DNA from: an uncultured Bacteroidota bacterium
GTDB lineage: Bacteria; Bacteroidota; Bacteroidia; AKYH767-A; 2013-40CM-41-45
Assembly: GCA_937871435.1 (NCBI GenBank)
Contig: CALMQM010000013.1
Coordinates: forward strand, 1 to 64,000
Reading direction: 5' to 3'
DNA length: 64,000 nucleotides
A model generated the notes under the pieces. It searched no databases and had not been told where the DNA came from. It saw only the letters and a list, made by a program, of their open reading frames with translations. The translations under genes were made by a program, and so were the position numbers. Below, one piece after another: positions 17,701-27,557 of the stretch (position 1 is the first letter of the stretch; the number at the start of each line of letters is the position of its first letter).

Positions 17701-17953
17701 TAAACAAGTTTATCGATAAATATTCCGCCACAAACAATTCTTCACGTTAGCTCTGGCAAAACAGTTTGTGATCGATATATTCCCCGAAGTATATTGTTGA
17801 ATGTTCAGCTCTGCAAAGTCCCCTCACGATATTGCCTGCACAAAATGATTCCTCCAAGCGCGTGTACTTTTCACCCGTCACTTCTTTTTTTCATGATTAA
17901 GTTCCTGAAAATCGCCTTTGTATCCGAAAAATTATATTTTTACAGCAGAAAAT

Positions 17954-18466
17954 ATGCGATTGAAAGGCCTCGTATCCATTCTGCTTCTTTTTGTTCTCTT
18001 TCTTCAGGCGGGAGGCCTGATCATTTTACATCAATACCGGCAATGTAACACCCAGCAGGAATTGCTGCTTCTGCAAAACAATTCAGTAGCAGGTTTTGAA
18101 AAACTGATTCTCAGCATTCCTGAATTTAACCGGTGCAGAATCAGTAATTCGGAAATGAAATACAATGGTAAATTGTATGATTACAAAACCGTCCGCATTT
18201 ACGGGAATACTGTTGAACTTTCTGTACTCAATGACAGCGCGGAAGAGGGAATCCTCGAAATGATGGCGGCCATGTCCGGTGCTGATGAGAAGGAACAAAG
18301 TAATATTCCTCCCCAACTCCAAAAACTACTCACGCTGAATTACCTTGCTTCATCACAACAACATTTTATTCTGAATAGCGAACAGCACACTGTTTACCAG
18401 ACGTTGAGTGAACAAACAACTATCTGTTTTTCTGAAATTTCCTCTCCGCCTCCGGAACTTTTCTGA
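17954..18466 (+). CDS. Small exported or membrane-anchored protein, unknown
   Basis: 170 residues from the ATG at 17954; an in-frame TTG at 17918 would add 12 poorly hydrophobic residues before the signal. The N terminus MRLKGLVSILLLFVLFLQAG is a signal or anchor. The rest has no recognised domain; it is mainly polar, with three cysteines (including NRCRIS and TTICFSE) and a proline-rich end SSPPPELF. It lies 91 bp before a TonB receptor and is probably co-transcribed, so it may be an accessory of that receptor. No function is claimed. Confidence 0.65.
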   Translation: MRLKGLVSILLLFVLFLQAGGLIILHQYRQCNTQQELLLLQNNSVAGFEKLILSIPEFNRCRISNSEMKYNGKLYDYKTVRIYGNTVELSVLNDSAEEGILEMMAAMSGADEKEQSNIPPQLQKLLTLNYLASSQQHFILNSEQHTVYQTLSEQTTICFSEISSPPPELF

Positions 18467-18557
18467 CTCTGCGATTTCCTGAATTGAATTCGAAGACCGG
18501 AGCATAACGCTTCGCTGTACTTCCTGTTTTTCTATTTATTCCTAACACAAAATTCCA

Positions 18558-20774
18558 ATGAAAAAAAATCAGTTGGCGATCCTTGCATTGCTGATCACAC
18601 TAACATCCCCTTCATTTGCACAAAACACTACCCCCGATTCAACAAAAAATATTTCTCTTAACGAAGTCACCATCAGTGCGAACAAAACAGGAGAATCCAA
18701 ACGCGATGTCGCGCAACAGGTACAGATTTTGAACGCGACTCAAATCGCAGACCTCCACGCTTTGTCAACAGCCGATGTGATCGCGAACACCGGAAATATT
18801 TCCGTCCAAAAAAGTCAGCTTGGTGGCGGCAGTCCGGTCCTTCGCGGTTTTGAAGCCAACCGGATTTTGCTCGTGATTGACGGTGTGCGCATGAACAATA
18901 TCATCTACCGCGCGGGACATTTGCAAAACATCGTAACTATCGACAACAGCTCACTCGACAGAATCGAAATTCTGTATGGTCCTGCTTCCACGATGTACGG
19001 CAGCGATGCACTTGGTGGCGTCATTCATCTCTACACACGTAAACCGGCTTTTTCTTCAGAGAGTGGAAAGAGTAATCTGAAAGTTAACGCGTTCACACAT
19101 TATGGAATGGGAAATGATGATTGGGTCGGCCATTTCGATTTTAATATCGGAGGAAAAAAACTCGCGTCTCTCACGTCATTCACCTACACCGTATTCGATG
19201 ATTCAAGAGGAGGAGAAAATCAAAATCCATATTATGGTGCTTCCTTCGGAGAAAGGCCTTATTATGTGGAACGCATCAACGGCAAAGACTCGCTGGTGAA
19301 AAACAGCGACAGGTATTTACAGGTACAGAGCGGATATTCTCAGTATGATATCACACAGAAATTCGCCTATCGTCAAAATGATCATTTGGTCCACGGATTA
19401 AATATTCAGTATTCCAACTCAAGTAATGTTCCCCGCTATGACCGTCTCACTGATCCGGGCGGTAGCGGATTGCGTTACGCGGAATGGTATTACGGTCCGC
19501 AAACCCGACTGTTGGGAGCATACGACATGCAGTTCAACAATGCTTCTGCAAAATTCCAGGATGTGCACATTGGTTTGAATTTGCAGAACATCGAAGAAAG
19601 TCGTCACACCCGCCGTTTCAACAACGATCATTTACAACACAGAGTGGAAAAAGTAAATGTAATCGGATTCAATGCCGATTTCAAAAGAACCGCGAACAAA
19701 CACACTCTGCGTTTTGGTCTGGATGCGCAATACAACACGCTCAAGTCAACAGCGACGGAAGAGAATATAGTCGATGGTTCGGAAACGCCACTGGATACGC
19801 GTTATCCTGACGGAGATAATTCCATGACTAATGCGGCAGTATATTTTTCTCACACCTGGAAAATCAACAATACTGTGTCGCTTACTGATGGCATCCGTGT
19901 CGGAATGATTTCTCTGCATTCCACGATCAAGGATTCTTCATTCTTCCATTTGCCTTTCACCAAAGCGGATCAGAGTAACCTTGTATATTCCGGTAGTGTC
20001 GGACTTATTCATACACCATCCGACGATCTGAAATTATCTTTGCTACTGTCTACAGGATTTCGTGCTCCGAATATGGATGATCTGAGCAAAGTATTTGAAT
20101 CCGCTCCGGGCGCGGTGATTGTACCGAACGAAGATCTGAAACCGGAGAAAACCATCAATACAGAAATCGGCATCACTAAAATTTACAATGGAAAAACCAG
20201 TTGGGAAAATGCGATTTACTATACGCAATTTACAGATGCGATTGTAACAGATGTATTTCAATTCAATGGTCAGGATTCTATTTTGTACGATGGCAGCATG
20301 AGTCGTGTGTTCGCGAATCAGAATAAAGGCAAAGCATTCATCTATGGATTTTCTTCCGGCATCAGTTCTCAATGCAGCGAGCATTTGCGGATGAGTATCA
20401 ACCTGAATTATACTTACGGCCGCATTAAAACAGATTCATCCGATTTTCCGCTCGATCATATTCCACCTATAGTCGGAAGATTTCAGTTGCATTACGAATA
20501 CAACAAATTCAGCTCTGATTTTTTTATCAATTACAATGGCTGGAAGAAGATGAAGGATTATTATCCGAACGGAGAAGACAATGAACAATATGCAACTCCC
20601 GACGGGATGCCGGCATGGTACACACTTAATTTCCATGCAGGTTATAAAGTACATCGATTGCTGACTGTGCAAGCCGGTGTCGACAATATTTTTGATACAC
20701 AATACAGAACATTTGCCAGCGGTATCAATGGCCCGGGTCGAAACCTGTTCCTTTCATTGCGTTTCCATTATTAA
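18558..20774 (+). CDS. TonB-dependent receptor, haem/haemoglobin receptor-like
   Basis: 738 residues. Signal peptide about 1-21; no N-terminal carboxypeptidase-like domain, unlike the receptor at 15433. The plug contains SPVLRGFEANRILLVIDGVR and RIEILYGPASTMYGSDALGG, the classic plug box. In the barrel, at about residue 500, TGFRAPNMDDL followed by VPNEDLKPEKT recalls the FRAP and NPNL motifs of haem/haemoglobin receptors (HmuR/HemR type). The protein ends in LSLRFHY. The ligand is most likely haem or a siderophore-like complex, but the motif match is not perfect. A strong terminator follows the stop. Confidence 0.88.
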   Translation: MKKNQLAILALLITLTSPSFAQNTTPDSTKNISLNEVTISANKTGESKRDVAQQVQILNATQIADLHALSTADVIANTGNISVQKSQLGGGSPVLRGFEANRILLVIDGVRMNNIIYRAGHLQNIVTIDNSSLDRIEILYGPASTMYGSDALGGVIHLYTRKPAFSSESGKSNLKVNAFTHYGMGNDDWVGHFDFNIGGKKLASLTSFTYTVFDDSRGGENQNPYYGASFGERPYYVERINGKDSLVKNSDRYLQVQSGYSQYDITQKFAYRQNDHLVHGLNIQYSNSSNVPRYDRLTDPGGSGLRYAEWYYGPQTRLLGAYDMQFNNASAKFQDVHIGLNLQNIEESRHTRRFNNDHLQHRVEKVNVIGFNADFKRTANKHTLRFGLDAQYNTLKSTATEENIVDGSETPLDTRYPDGDNSMTNAAVYFSHTWKINNTVSLTDGIRVGMISLHSTIKDSSFFHLPFTKADQSNLVYSGSVGLIHTPSDDLKLSLLLSTGFRAPNMDDLSKVFESAPGAVIVPNEDLKPEKTINTEIGITKIYNGKTSWENAIYYTQFTDAIVTDVFQFNGQDSILYDGSMSRVFANQNKGKAFIYGFSSGISSQCSEHLRMSINLNYTYGRIKTDSSDFPLDHIPPIVGRFQLHYEYNKFSSDFFINYNGWKKMKDYYPNGEDNEQYATPDGMPAWYTLNFHAGYKVHRLLTVQAGVDNIFDTQYRTFASGINGPGRNLFLSLRFHY

Positions 20775-20796
20775 GAAAGGCTTCCGGTTTTTTTTG

Positions 20797-20829
20797 GCGG
20801 GCCGGTGAATTTTACCGGCCCGCTTTTTT
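20797..20829 (+). terminator. Strong intrinsic terminator
   Basis: GCGGGCCGGT (20797-20806) and ACCGGCCCGC (20814-20823) form a perfect 10-bp GC-rich stem with a 7-base loop and a six-T tail. It closes the TonB receptor transcript that ends at 20774. Confidence 0.95.
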
Positions 20830-20876
20830 GTTGACATTTATGACAATGCCATTATTTAATATGGCAATTATTTATG

Positions 20877-20907
20877 TTGATCATGAAACAACATTCAGGT
20901 ATATTTG
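20877..20907 (+). promoter_or_regulatory. Promoter TTG-N20-TATATTTG
   Basis: TTG at 20877-20879, a 20-base spacer and TATATTTG at 20900-20907 match the Bacteroidota consensus. It lies directly after the terminator and 48 bases before the ATG at 20956, and would drive the following membrane-protein genes. Confidence 0.65.
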
Positions 20908-20955
20908 AAATCTCATGATTGTTTCATCATTCCCTGCTTTATCAGATTTCCTGTT

Positions 20956-21489
20956 ATGAACAAAAACGAATTCGAAAATAAGAGCCTTGTCTATATTATT
21001 CTGATTGGTTATGTATTTAATTTTTTATTCACCATCATCGGATATGTCTTCTGTCAAAATTCACCCGCGGAATTACTGAACTATCAATTGGCGAATGCAT
21101 TTGCGATTTCCGCTTCGGTGATGGCTGCACGATATACAGGACTGAGAGCACAGCACGTCGCGGCATCTGCCTATATACTTTTCGGAATTACACACGGAAT
21201 TTCATTGGCTACGTTAAGCAAGGCCGGAATCAATGCCGACAGAGGAATCACAATGGTAATCCCGATGATTCCGGCATTTATTTTTATGTTCTGGTGCAAT
21301 CTCTATCCGCAGTGGTTGCGTTTGCTCGGACTCATTCCGGCTGCATTATTCGCGCTGGTATATGTACGCGTACAATCCGGATTGCCATATTTCGGATGGG
21401 AACTATCCACAGGATACGCTGCACTTCAAATTACAGAAGTTTTGTGGGGAATTTATTTATTTATGGACTGGAAAAAACAAAGGAATTGA
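20956..21489 (+). CDS. Integral membrane protein, unknown family
   Basis: 177 residues from the ATG at 20956; an upstream in-frame TTG lies inside the -7 box and is rejected. About five membrane segments are visible (roughly 12-31, 45-63, 68-88, 97-114 and 123-141), with a charged C-terminal DWKKQRN. No domain is recognised. It is the first gene after a strong terminator and consensus promoter, followed 45 bp later by a DUF4386 protein, and the pair may form a small membrane operon with the DUF1801 gene. Confidence 0.7.
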   Translation: MNKNEFENKSLVYIILIGYVFNFLFTIIGYVFCQNSPAELLNYQLANAFAISASVMAARYTGLRAQHVAASAYILFGITHGISLATLSKAGINADRGITMVIPMIPAFIFMFWCNLYPQWLRLLGLIPAALFALVYVRVQSGLPYFGWELSTGYAALQITEVLWGIYLFMDWKKQRN

Positions 21490-21534
21490 TATTTCGGAGA
21501 AGAAGGGCAAATAAATATTTTAAAGCTTCATTCT

Positions 21535-22227
21535 ATGCATACAAACAAATTGATTGGAATTTTTTTCATTGTCGGAGCAATAGCTCTCTTCATTCCTTAT
21601 ACGGTACTCACCATAATTTTTGAATACCCGATGATCCTTCGTCAGGATACGTCTGCCATTTTGATAAAATTTCATGAATGCGGAAATACGTTGATCTGGA
21701 CATGGTTTTGCTTTGCTGTCACCGGAATTCCCTTGTTGCCGGCTTATATTCTGAGCGGACAGCAGCTTGAAAAATACAGTGCATGGATCAGAGTCGCGAC
21801 AAACATCGGTGTGATCGGATTAATTGTTCAGATGATTGGTTTGTTACGCTGGACATTTGTAGTTCCTGTTCTGGCAAATGCATTTGTTTCCGCGACGGAT
21901 GAAGCAACAAAATCCGCCGCCATTATTGCATTCAAAACGATTCACCAATACGGCGGAGTGGTATTGGGCGAACATCTTGGACAACTCTTTACAATCACCT
22001 GGACAGTCATCATTTCTCTGGTTTGTTCCGGAAATAAATTTTTTCCTTCATGGGTTGGCACATTGGGATTGATCAGCTCGGCGATTTATTTGTGTGCACA
22101 AGCGGAGCTGTTTCAGACAGTCATTCCCGGATTTCCGGTATGGGGAATGGCAGGATTTATCGGCAGCACTTTGTGGTTGATCTGGTTGCTGATTATTGGT
22201 ATCTTGTTCATGAAAAAGAAAGGTTAA
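21535..22227 (+). CDS. DUF4386-like membrane protein
   Basis: 230 residues with about six membrane helices. The pattern of IGIFFIVGAIALFIPYTVL, then SAWIRVATNIGVIGLIVQMI and FPSWVGTLGLISSAIYLC, resembles DUF4386 proteins, whose function is unknown. The short charged tail FMKKKG suggests a cytoplasmic C terminus. It lies 45 bp after one membrane-protein gene and 58 bp before a DUF1801 gene. Confidence 0.68.
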   Translation: MHTNKLIGIFFIVGAIALFIPYTVLTIIFEYPMILRQDTSAILIKFHECGNTLIWTWFCFAVTGIPLLPAYILSGQQLEKYSAWIRVATNIGVIGLIVQMIGLLRWTFVVPVLANAFVSATDEATKSAAIIAFKTIHQYGGVVLGEHLGQLFTITWTVIISLVCSGNKFFPSWVGTLGLISSAIYLCAQAELFQTVIPGFPVWGMAGFIGSTLWLIWLLIIGILFMKKKG

Positions 22228-22285
22228 AGGATAAACGGAGAAATTCCGGATTCTACTATTTTATTACTTCAGGCAGGAATTCCCA

Positions 22286-22699
22286 ATGGCCAAATTAGCG
22301 GACCTCAAAACGAAAGCAAACACTCTGAGTGTGGACGATTTCCTTGCGGGATTGAAAGATGAACAAAAAAGGAAAGACAGTCTGATTATACTTAAACTCA
22401 TGCAAAAAGTGAGCAAGGAAAAACCCGTCATGTGGGGAAGTTCGCTCATTGGTTTTGGAAAAAAAATTTATGAGAGTCCGGCTTCCGGAAGAAAAGTGGA
22501 ATGGTTTAAACTTGGCTTTTCTCCGAGAAAAACGAATTTTTCAATTTATGTTTTTCTGAATGATAAATTGCATAGCGCATCATTGAAAAAATTGGGAAAA
22601 CACAAAACCGGAGTTGGATGTTTGTATATTAATAAACTGGAAGACATAGATGTCAAAGTACTTGAGGACATGATGCGAGCAACGTATGCGGTTCAATAG
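22286..22699 (+). CDS. DUF1801 domain protein
   Basis: 137 residues, a single DUF1801 domain. Markers are KKDSLIILKLM-like spacing (KRKDSLIILKLMQKVSKEKP), PVMWGSSLIGFG, the ARG/LYS-rich SPRKTNFSIYVFLN and LGKHKTGVGCLYINKLEDID. The family (YdhG/YjhX-like) is cytosolic and of unknown biochemical role; structural relatives resemble frataxin-like or nucleic-acid-associated folds. A close paralogue lies at 30605 with the same MWGSxxxGFG and GKHKxGxGCxY blocks, so the window carries two copies of this family about 8 kb apart. Confidence 0.85.
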   Translation: MAKLADLKTKANTLSVDDFLAGLKDEQKRKDSLIILKLMQKVSKEKPVMWGSSLIGFGKKIYESPASGRKVEWFKLGFSPRKTNFSIYVFLNDKLHSASLKKLGKHKTGVGCLYINKLEDIDVKVLEDMMRATYAVQ

Positions 22700-22918
22700 A
22701 TTTGAATGCAATAGGACTGTTAAATTTTTATCAGGAGAGTAGTTATACATGTTTAATTTATAGTTTTAGTTTGGCAAATGCGGATTTATAATTTGGCCGA
22801 ATTATAGTTTTTGTTTGAGATGGAAAGCTTATTCAGCGGAGTGTGAATATACCAGTGAATTATATTTTTAATTTGTGTTCAGACTATTCGAATCTCTAAC
22901 TCAATAAAGACATACATT

Positions 22919-23509
22919 ATGAAACGAATTTTTCTTCCAATCGTGATAGGACAATTAATTCTGTGTTTCTGTTCAAATTCATATGCACAATGTGAGGGTA
23001 ACCCTAAGCACATCGGATGGCTAAGCAAAATGCTAAGAATACAATTTACAATTATGGAACCAGCCGGGATTACGTACACATCCAAACCAAGTAGTATTTA
23101 TGAAGTTCCGTTTGGATTTATTGCATTTGCGAGTTTTGTCAAAGCGGATAACCGGCCATATTTTTATGTCTGGACCAGCAAGGACCATTTTAAAGAGTCA
23201 ACTGATTTTAAAAAAGGCGACCAGATAATTTTTTATTTATCAAATGGAAATAAAATTGAATCTACTTGTTTGAGTGACTATAATGGAATTAAAGGACAGA
23301 CAATAAGTTTTTATGAATTGCAAAAAAGCGACCTTGACCAGTTATCAAAAATTGCACTTGACTCTATTTACATGCAAAGCCACTTGAGACTTACTGAAAA
23401 GTCGGATCCCGAAAAGGTGGAGGACAAACCCATCATACTGAGAAAATTTTCAAAAAACAATATTGAGAACATGCAGGAATGGGCCGCGTGTTTATTGAAA
23501 AAATTATAG
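22919..23509 (+). CDS. Secreted protein of unknown function
   Basis: 196 residues with a signal peptide (MKRIFLPIVIGQLILCFCSN, cleavage near SYAQ). The mature part is mixed alpha/beta with no recognised domain; segments such as PFGFIAFASFVKADNRPYFY and GDQIIFYLSNGNKIES suggest beta structure. The flanks (220 bp before, 153 bp after) are A/T-rich without clear promoter or terminator. Codon use looks more A/T-rich than neighbouring enzymes, so later acquisition is possible but unproven. Confidence 0.65.
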   Translation: MKRIFLPIVIGQLILCFCSNSYAQCEGNPKHIGWLSKMLRIQFTIMEPAGITYTSKPSSIYEVPFGFIAFASFVKADNRPYFYVWTSKDHFKESTDFKKGDQIIFYLSNGNKIESTCLSDYNGIKGQTISFYELQKSDLDQLSKIALDSIYMQSHLRLTEKSDPEKVEDKPIILRKFSKNNIENMQEWAACLLKKL

Positions 23510-23662
23510 TACAACACTCATATAAAATTTCATGAATTGGTTAATTTTTACATCCAGGTTGTTACTTCAACGGCAAGTGTCAAATATTTGCTAAATTGTT
23601 CACAACTAATGCCGGAAAAAAATACGTTTAAGCTAAAATAATCATACAAAAAAAAGATACCC

Positions 23663-24331
23663 ATGGCACTTCGATTAAATGACACAGCACCGGACTTTAC
23701 TGCTGACACAACACAAGGAAAAATTCATTTCCACGAATGGATTGGCGATGGCTGGGCAATGCTTTTCTCGCATCCCAAAGATTTTACTCCTGTGTGCACA
23801 ACTGAACTTGGTTATATGGCCAGGATCGCACCGGAATTTGCAAAACGGAATTGCAAAATTATCGGACTGAGTGTAGATCCGGTTGATAGCCACCTGAAAT
23901 GGGAAAAGGACATTGAAGAAACACAAGGAGCGGCCGTTAGTTATCCTATGATTGGCGATCCTACTCTGGCAATCGCGAAATTGTACGATATGCTTCCTGC
24001 GGATGAAGCATCTTCTTCTGAAGGAAGGACAGCAGTAAACAACCAGACAGTTCGTTCCGTTTTTGTTATAGGTCCGGATAAAAAAATCAAATTGCAGCTT
24101 ACGTATCCGATGACTACAGGAAGGAATTTCAATGAAATTCTGCGTGTGCTCGATTCCATGCAACTCACTGCGGCGCACAAAGTAGCTACCCCGGCCAATT
24201 GGCAGAATGGAGAAGATGTAATAATTGTTACATCAGTATCCGATGCGGAAGCAAAAGAAAAATATCCTCAAGGATGGAAAGCGGTGAAACCCTATCTTCG
24301 GTTGATTCCTCAGCCCGGAAAAATTGGATGA
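23663..24331 (+). CDS. 1-Cys peroxiredoxin (Prx6-type)
   Basis: 222 residues, the normal Prx6 length. The active site is HPKDFTPVCTTELGYMA, with the peroxidatic cysteine at C45 and the conserved T and P before it. GLSVDPVDSHLKWEKDI and RSVFVIGPDKKIKLQLTYP are typical, and the long C-terminal arm (ANWQNGEDVIIVTSVSDAEA, then GWKAVKPYLR) marks the Prx6 branch. No resolving cysteine is seen, which fits a 1-Cys mechanism. It reduces hydrogen and organic peroxides in the cytosol. It is monocistronic. Confidence 0.93.
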   Translation: MALRLNDTAPDFTADTTQGKIHFHEWIGDGWAMLFSHPKDFTPVCTTELGYMARIAPEFAKRNCKIIGLSVDPVDSHLKWEKDIEETQGAAVSYPMIGDPTLAIAKLYDMLPADEASSSEGRTAVNNQTVRSVFVIGPDKKIKLQLTYPMTTGRNFNEILRVLDSMQLTAAHKVATPANWQNGEDVIIVTSVSDAEAKEKYPQGWKAVKPYLRLIPQPGKIG

Positions 24332-24471
24332 TGTTTTATTCCGGAATATTGATCTAGTTCTTTGCACATTCTATACATTCCGTCAAAAAAACATATTACC
24401 TAACCCGGTTTGCGGATAAGGATATCCGGCATCACTTGCTCGTCTCTCCATTGCGAACGATCACTTAGTCT

Positions 24472-25671
24472 ATGCTTTACATTGCAGGCATTAGTCTTGC
24501 CTTCTTTCTCAGTTTTTTATTGATTAGTAAAAAGAACAAATCCTTCGCGGATAAAATTCTTTTTGTATGGCTATTGGTGATTGGAACGCACCTTGGATTT
24601 TTTTACCTTTCTTTCACCGGTCGTTTGTATGAGTATCCATTTCTGATCGGGTTGCAATTTCCTTTTCCATTATTGCACGGACCGTTTTTGTATTTGTATG
24701 CTGCGGCTATTACAAACAGATTACCCAAACAGCGATCCTTGATCTGGATTCATTTTATTCCTGTTGTGATCGTTTATCTCTGGCTGATTCCGTTTATGAG
24801 CATGCCGGCGGAAGAAAAGATTTCTATTTTTCAAAGTAAGGGAAAGGGTCACGAAACCTTTCTGCTTCTTTTACTTGTATCCATCATTGTTTCGGGTTTT
24901 GGATATATCGTATGGACGCGCAGTATTTTGAAAAAACACAAACGAACGATTCTGAATCAATTCAGCAACACGGATAAAATCAACCTCGACTGGCTTAATT
25001 ACCTGATGTATTGCATCGCGATCATCTGGATTATAGTATTAAGTGGAAATGATGAATTTACATTTACAGCATCCGTATTTTTTATCGGCTTTATCGGATA
25101 CTTCGGAATCAAACAGGTCGGAATTTTTACGCAACAGCAACAATTTACTGTCCGTGACAATGGCGACACGGTTTCGTTGAACAACAATGAAAATTTTTCT
25201 GCAAATGAAGGAATGGGAATCCCGGAAAGTATTACTGAAGGAGGGTCCATTGAAGAAACATTTGACAAATCGTCCGGAGGAAGACGTAAGTATTCGAAAT
25301 CCGGACTGAGCAGCGAAGCAGCTAATGATTTGCATCAAAAACTCCGGCATTTAGTCAATATAGATAAGGTGTACAAGGACAGTGAGCTGACTCTGACCGA
25401 GCTTGCCAAAAAGTTGAACACTCATCCGAATTATTTATCGCAGATTATCAACGACAGGGAGGGAAAGAATTTTTATGATTTTATCAATACACTGAGAACA
25501 GAAGAATTTAAACGTTTGATTTCAAATCCGGGAAATCAAAAGTTCACACTTTTAGGACTTGCGAATGAATGTGGATTTAATTCCAAGTCTTCTTTTAACA
25601 AATATTTTAGAAAAACGACAGGACAATCCCCTTCAGAATATCTTGAACAATTAGGAGTAAAAGACGTCTGA
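24472..25671 (+). CDS. Membrane-bound AraC-type regulator (7TM-HTH)
   Basis: 399 residues. The N-terminal half (about 1-215) has six or seven hydrophobic segments, for example LYIAGISLAFFLSFLLI, ILFVWLLVIGTHLGFFYL and FPLLHGPFLYLYAAAI. A polar linker of about 70 residues (IPESITEGGSIEETFDKSS) leads to an AraC double HTH from about residue 285 (LTLTELAKKLNTHPNYLSQI, then KFTLLGLANECGFNSKSSFN). This is a one-piece membrane sensor-regulator, a design common in Bacteroidota. Signal and targets are unknown. The next + strand genes are a hydrolase lipoprotein and a barrel protein. Confidence 0.85.
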   Translation: MLYIAGISLAFFLSFLLISKKNKSFADKILFVWLLVIGTHLGFFYLSFTGRLYEYPFLIGLQFPFPLLHGPFLYLYAAAITNRLPKQRSLIWIHFIPVVIVYLWLIPFMSMPAEEKISIFQSKGKGHETFLLLLLVSIIVSGFGYIVWTRSILKKHKRTILNQFSNTDKINLDWLNYLMYCIAIIWIIVLSGNDEFTFTASVFFIGFIGYFGIKQVGIFTQQQQFTVRDNGDTVSLNNNENFSANEGMGIPESITEGGSIEETFDKSSGGRRKYSKSGLSSEAANDLHQKLRHLVNIDKVYKDSELTLTELAKKLNTHPNYLSQIINDREGKNFYDFINTLRTEEFKRLISNPGNQKFTLLGLANECGFNSKSSFNKYFRKTTGQSPSEYLEQLGVKDV

Positions 25672-25818
25672 TTTTTTTTCATCCTCAAAATTCCCCCAAA
25701 AACAAAGAATCATTTGAGAACTCGTACTTCCCTGTAAGGAAGGACGCCGAACTTGTAAGCCGGGGCGATGCGCCATGTGCTTGTCTTCATTTTTGCAGAA
25801 AAATTTAAACACAGCAAA

Positions 25819-26802
25819 ATGAAAACAAGAATCAAATTAGTAAGCATGGCATTGCTCGCAGGATCATTCCTTGCAAGCTGCGAAAAGGAACTCACACCAA
25901 AGGATTTAGTTCCGAAAACAGTAGATGAAGACTCGTCTCTTCCATCAATTTATATCAGTGACACGCATTTGCATTCGGAAAGCTACGGCAATCCTGACAG
26001 TGCAATGATAGTAGTACTGCATGGAGGTCCGGGAGTTGATTATCGTTCACTACTGAACGCCAAAGACCTGGCCAATGAAGGTTATTTCGTTGTCTTTTAC
26101 GATCAACGGAATACAGGTTTGTCGAGACGGCACCCCAAGAGCTCACTGCACATTCAACAAACGATCGATGATCTCTCGGCAGTGATTCAACATTACAAAA
26201 GATCAGCGAATCAGAAAGTGTTTTTACTGGGACATTCCTGGGGAGCAATGTTGGCGACGGAATACATTAACACATATCCGACGCAGATTGCAGGAGTGGT
26301 GCTGGCTGAACCGGGAGGATTTACCTGGGAACAAACAAAAGCGTATGTACAGAAGTCAAGACAATCAAATGTTCTTGGCGAAACAGTGAATGACGCGACA
26401 TATACAGATCAGTTTATCAATTCAGATGAAAATGATCATGAGTTGGCGGATTACAAACTCGCAATTCTCTCTGCGAGTGGTTATGCTCCGGGAAATACGC
26501 AGGGGAATGCGGGATCTTATCCATTCTGGCGTTTCGGTTCAGCAATCTTCAACAAGATGAATGAAGATGCCGCGAAGGACGGATTTGATTTCACACAAAA
26601 TCTGCATCAGTACACAACACCTGTTTTATTTGTCTACAGCGAATTGAATACTTCTTATGGAGAACAACATGCCAGAGAAGTGGCGGCAGCTTATCCAAAT
26701 GTGCACCTTGAAATGGTGCGCGGAACCGGACATGAAATCGTGTATTTCGCTTGGAATAATTTTCGTCCGATGGTATTAAACTATTTCAACAACTTAAAAT
26801 AA
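25819..26802 (+). CDS. Alpha/beta hydrolase lipoprotein (proline iminopeptidase-like)
   Basis: 327 residues from the ATG at 25819, chosen because it gives a lipoprotein signal with lipobox LASC (C21); the ATG at 25768 would add 17 residues ahead of it. The oxyanion segment VLHGGPG, the segment FYDQRNTGLS and the nucleophile elbow GHSWGA (S140) match S33-type proline iminopeptidases; the histidine is in GTGHEI near the end. The acidic member of the triad is less clear (VYSELN is where an aspartate is usual). The product should be membrane-anchored outside the cytoplasm. It lies 7 bp before the barrel gene and is co-transcribed with it. Confidence 0.85.
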   Translation: MKTRIKLVSMALLAGSFLASCEKELTPKDLVPKTVDEDSSLPSIYISDTHLHSESYGNPDSAMIVVLHGGPGVDYRSLLNAKDLANEGYFVVFYDQRNTGLSRRHPKSSLHIQQTIDDLSAVIQHYKRSANQKVFLLGHSWGAMLATEYINTYPTQIAGVVLAEPGGFTWEQTKAYVQKSRQSNVLGETVNDATYTDQFINSDENDHELADYKLAILSASGYAPGNTQGNAGSYPFWRFGSAIFNKMNEDAAKDGFDFTQNLHQYTTPVLFVYSELNTSYGEQHAREVAAAYPNVHLEMVRGTGHEIVYFAWNNFRPMVLNYFNNLK

Positions 26803-26809
26803 ATCAAAC

Positions 26810-27478
26810 ATGAAAAAATTCATCTTCATCATTTGTGCGATTGCACTTTCATTATTTATCAAATCATCTTCCGCTCAAAATATAAATTGGAGAAATCTCC
26901 CGGATGAACAAGCGCGGTTTGTAAATCTGAATGTAGGCTGGGACTTTGGTTCCACTATAGGAATCGGATACGGCACGAAACTGAAAACAAAATTACCGGT
27001 TGTATTGAATACAGAATTCTCATTACCTCTTGGAAAAAATCTTTTGGATGATTTTAAAGTGAAAGTAGGTGGACAAACAGAATTATTCAGACTGGGAAAT
27101 TTTTCCGGGACCTTGAAAATAGCAGGAGTATTCAGACGCTATGAAAATAATTTTACAAGAATGCTGAATTTTGGCAGTGAATTTTCAGGTGAAATTGGAT
27201 ATTACAAACAAGGCTGGTATGCGGCCGGAGAATTTGGTTTCGATAAAGCGATAGCGACACATATTAAGAGCAGTCCTGAAACAAAAGAATATATGCCAAC
27301 TTCCCTGAACGGATGGTATGTACCAACCGGAGGTAACTTTTTTTACGGAATACAGACAGGTGTATCAGTTAAAAAGAACGACTTCAGTGTAAGGCTTGGA
27401 AAATTGAAAACCCAGGATTTCAAATCGTCACCGATGATTCCTTTTTATTTACAAATAGGAGTCAAGAGAAGGTTTTAA
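26810..27478 (+). CDS. Outer membrane beta-barrel protein, unknown
   Basis: 222 residues. The signal peptide ends near SSSAQ at about residue 23. The mature chain alternates amphipathic strands (FVNLNVGWDFGSTIGIGYGT, GTLKIAGVFRRYENN, FYGIQTGVSVKKNDFSVRLG) and ends in FYLQIGVKRRF with a terminal phenylalanine, as BAM substrates do. No family is recognised. It follows the hydrolase lipoprotein by 7 bp, so the two probably act in the same envelope process. Confidence 0.68.
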   Translation: MKKFIFIICAIALSLFIKSSSAQNINWRNLPDEQARFVNLNVGWDFGSTIGIGYGTKLKTKLPVVLNTEFSLPLGKNLLDDFKVKVGGQTELFRLGNFSGTLKIAGVFRRYENNFTRMLNFGSEFSGEIGYYKQGWYAAGEFGFDKAIATHIKSSPETKEYMPTSLNGWYVPTGGNFFYGIQTGVSVKKNDFSVRLGKLKTQDFKSSPMIPFYLQIGVKRRF

Positions 27479-27557
27479 GTTGGGTAGGTTAAATATCGTT
27501 TCAAACTTTTCAATTCTTTGAACCCTTAGAATTTTTAATTTTCCATTAAAACAACAA

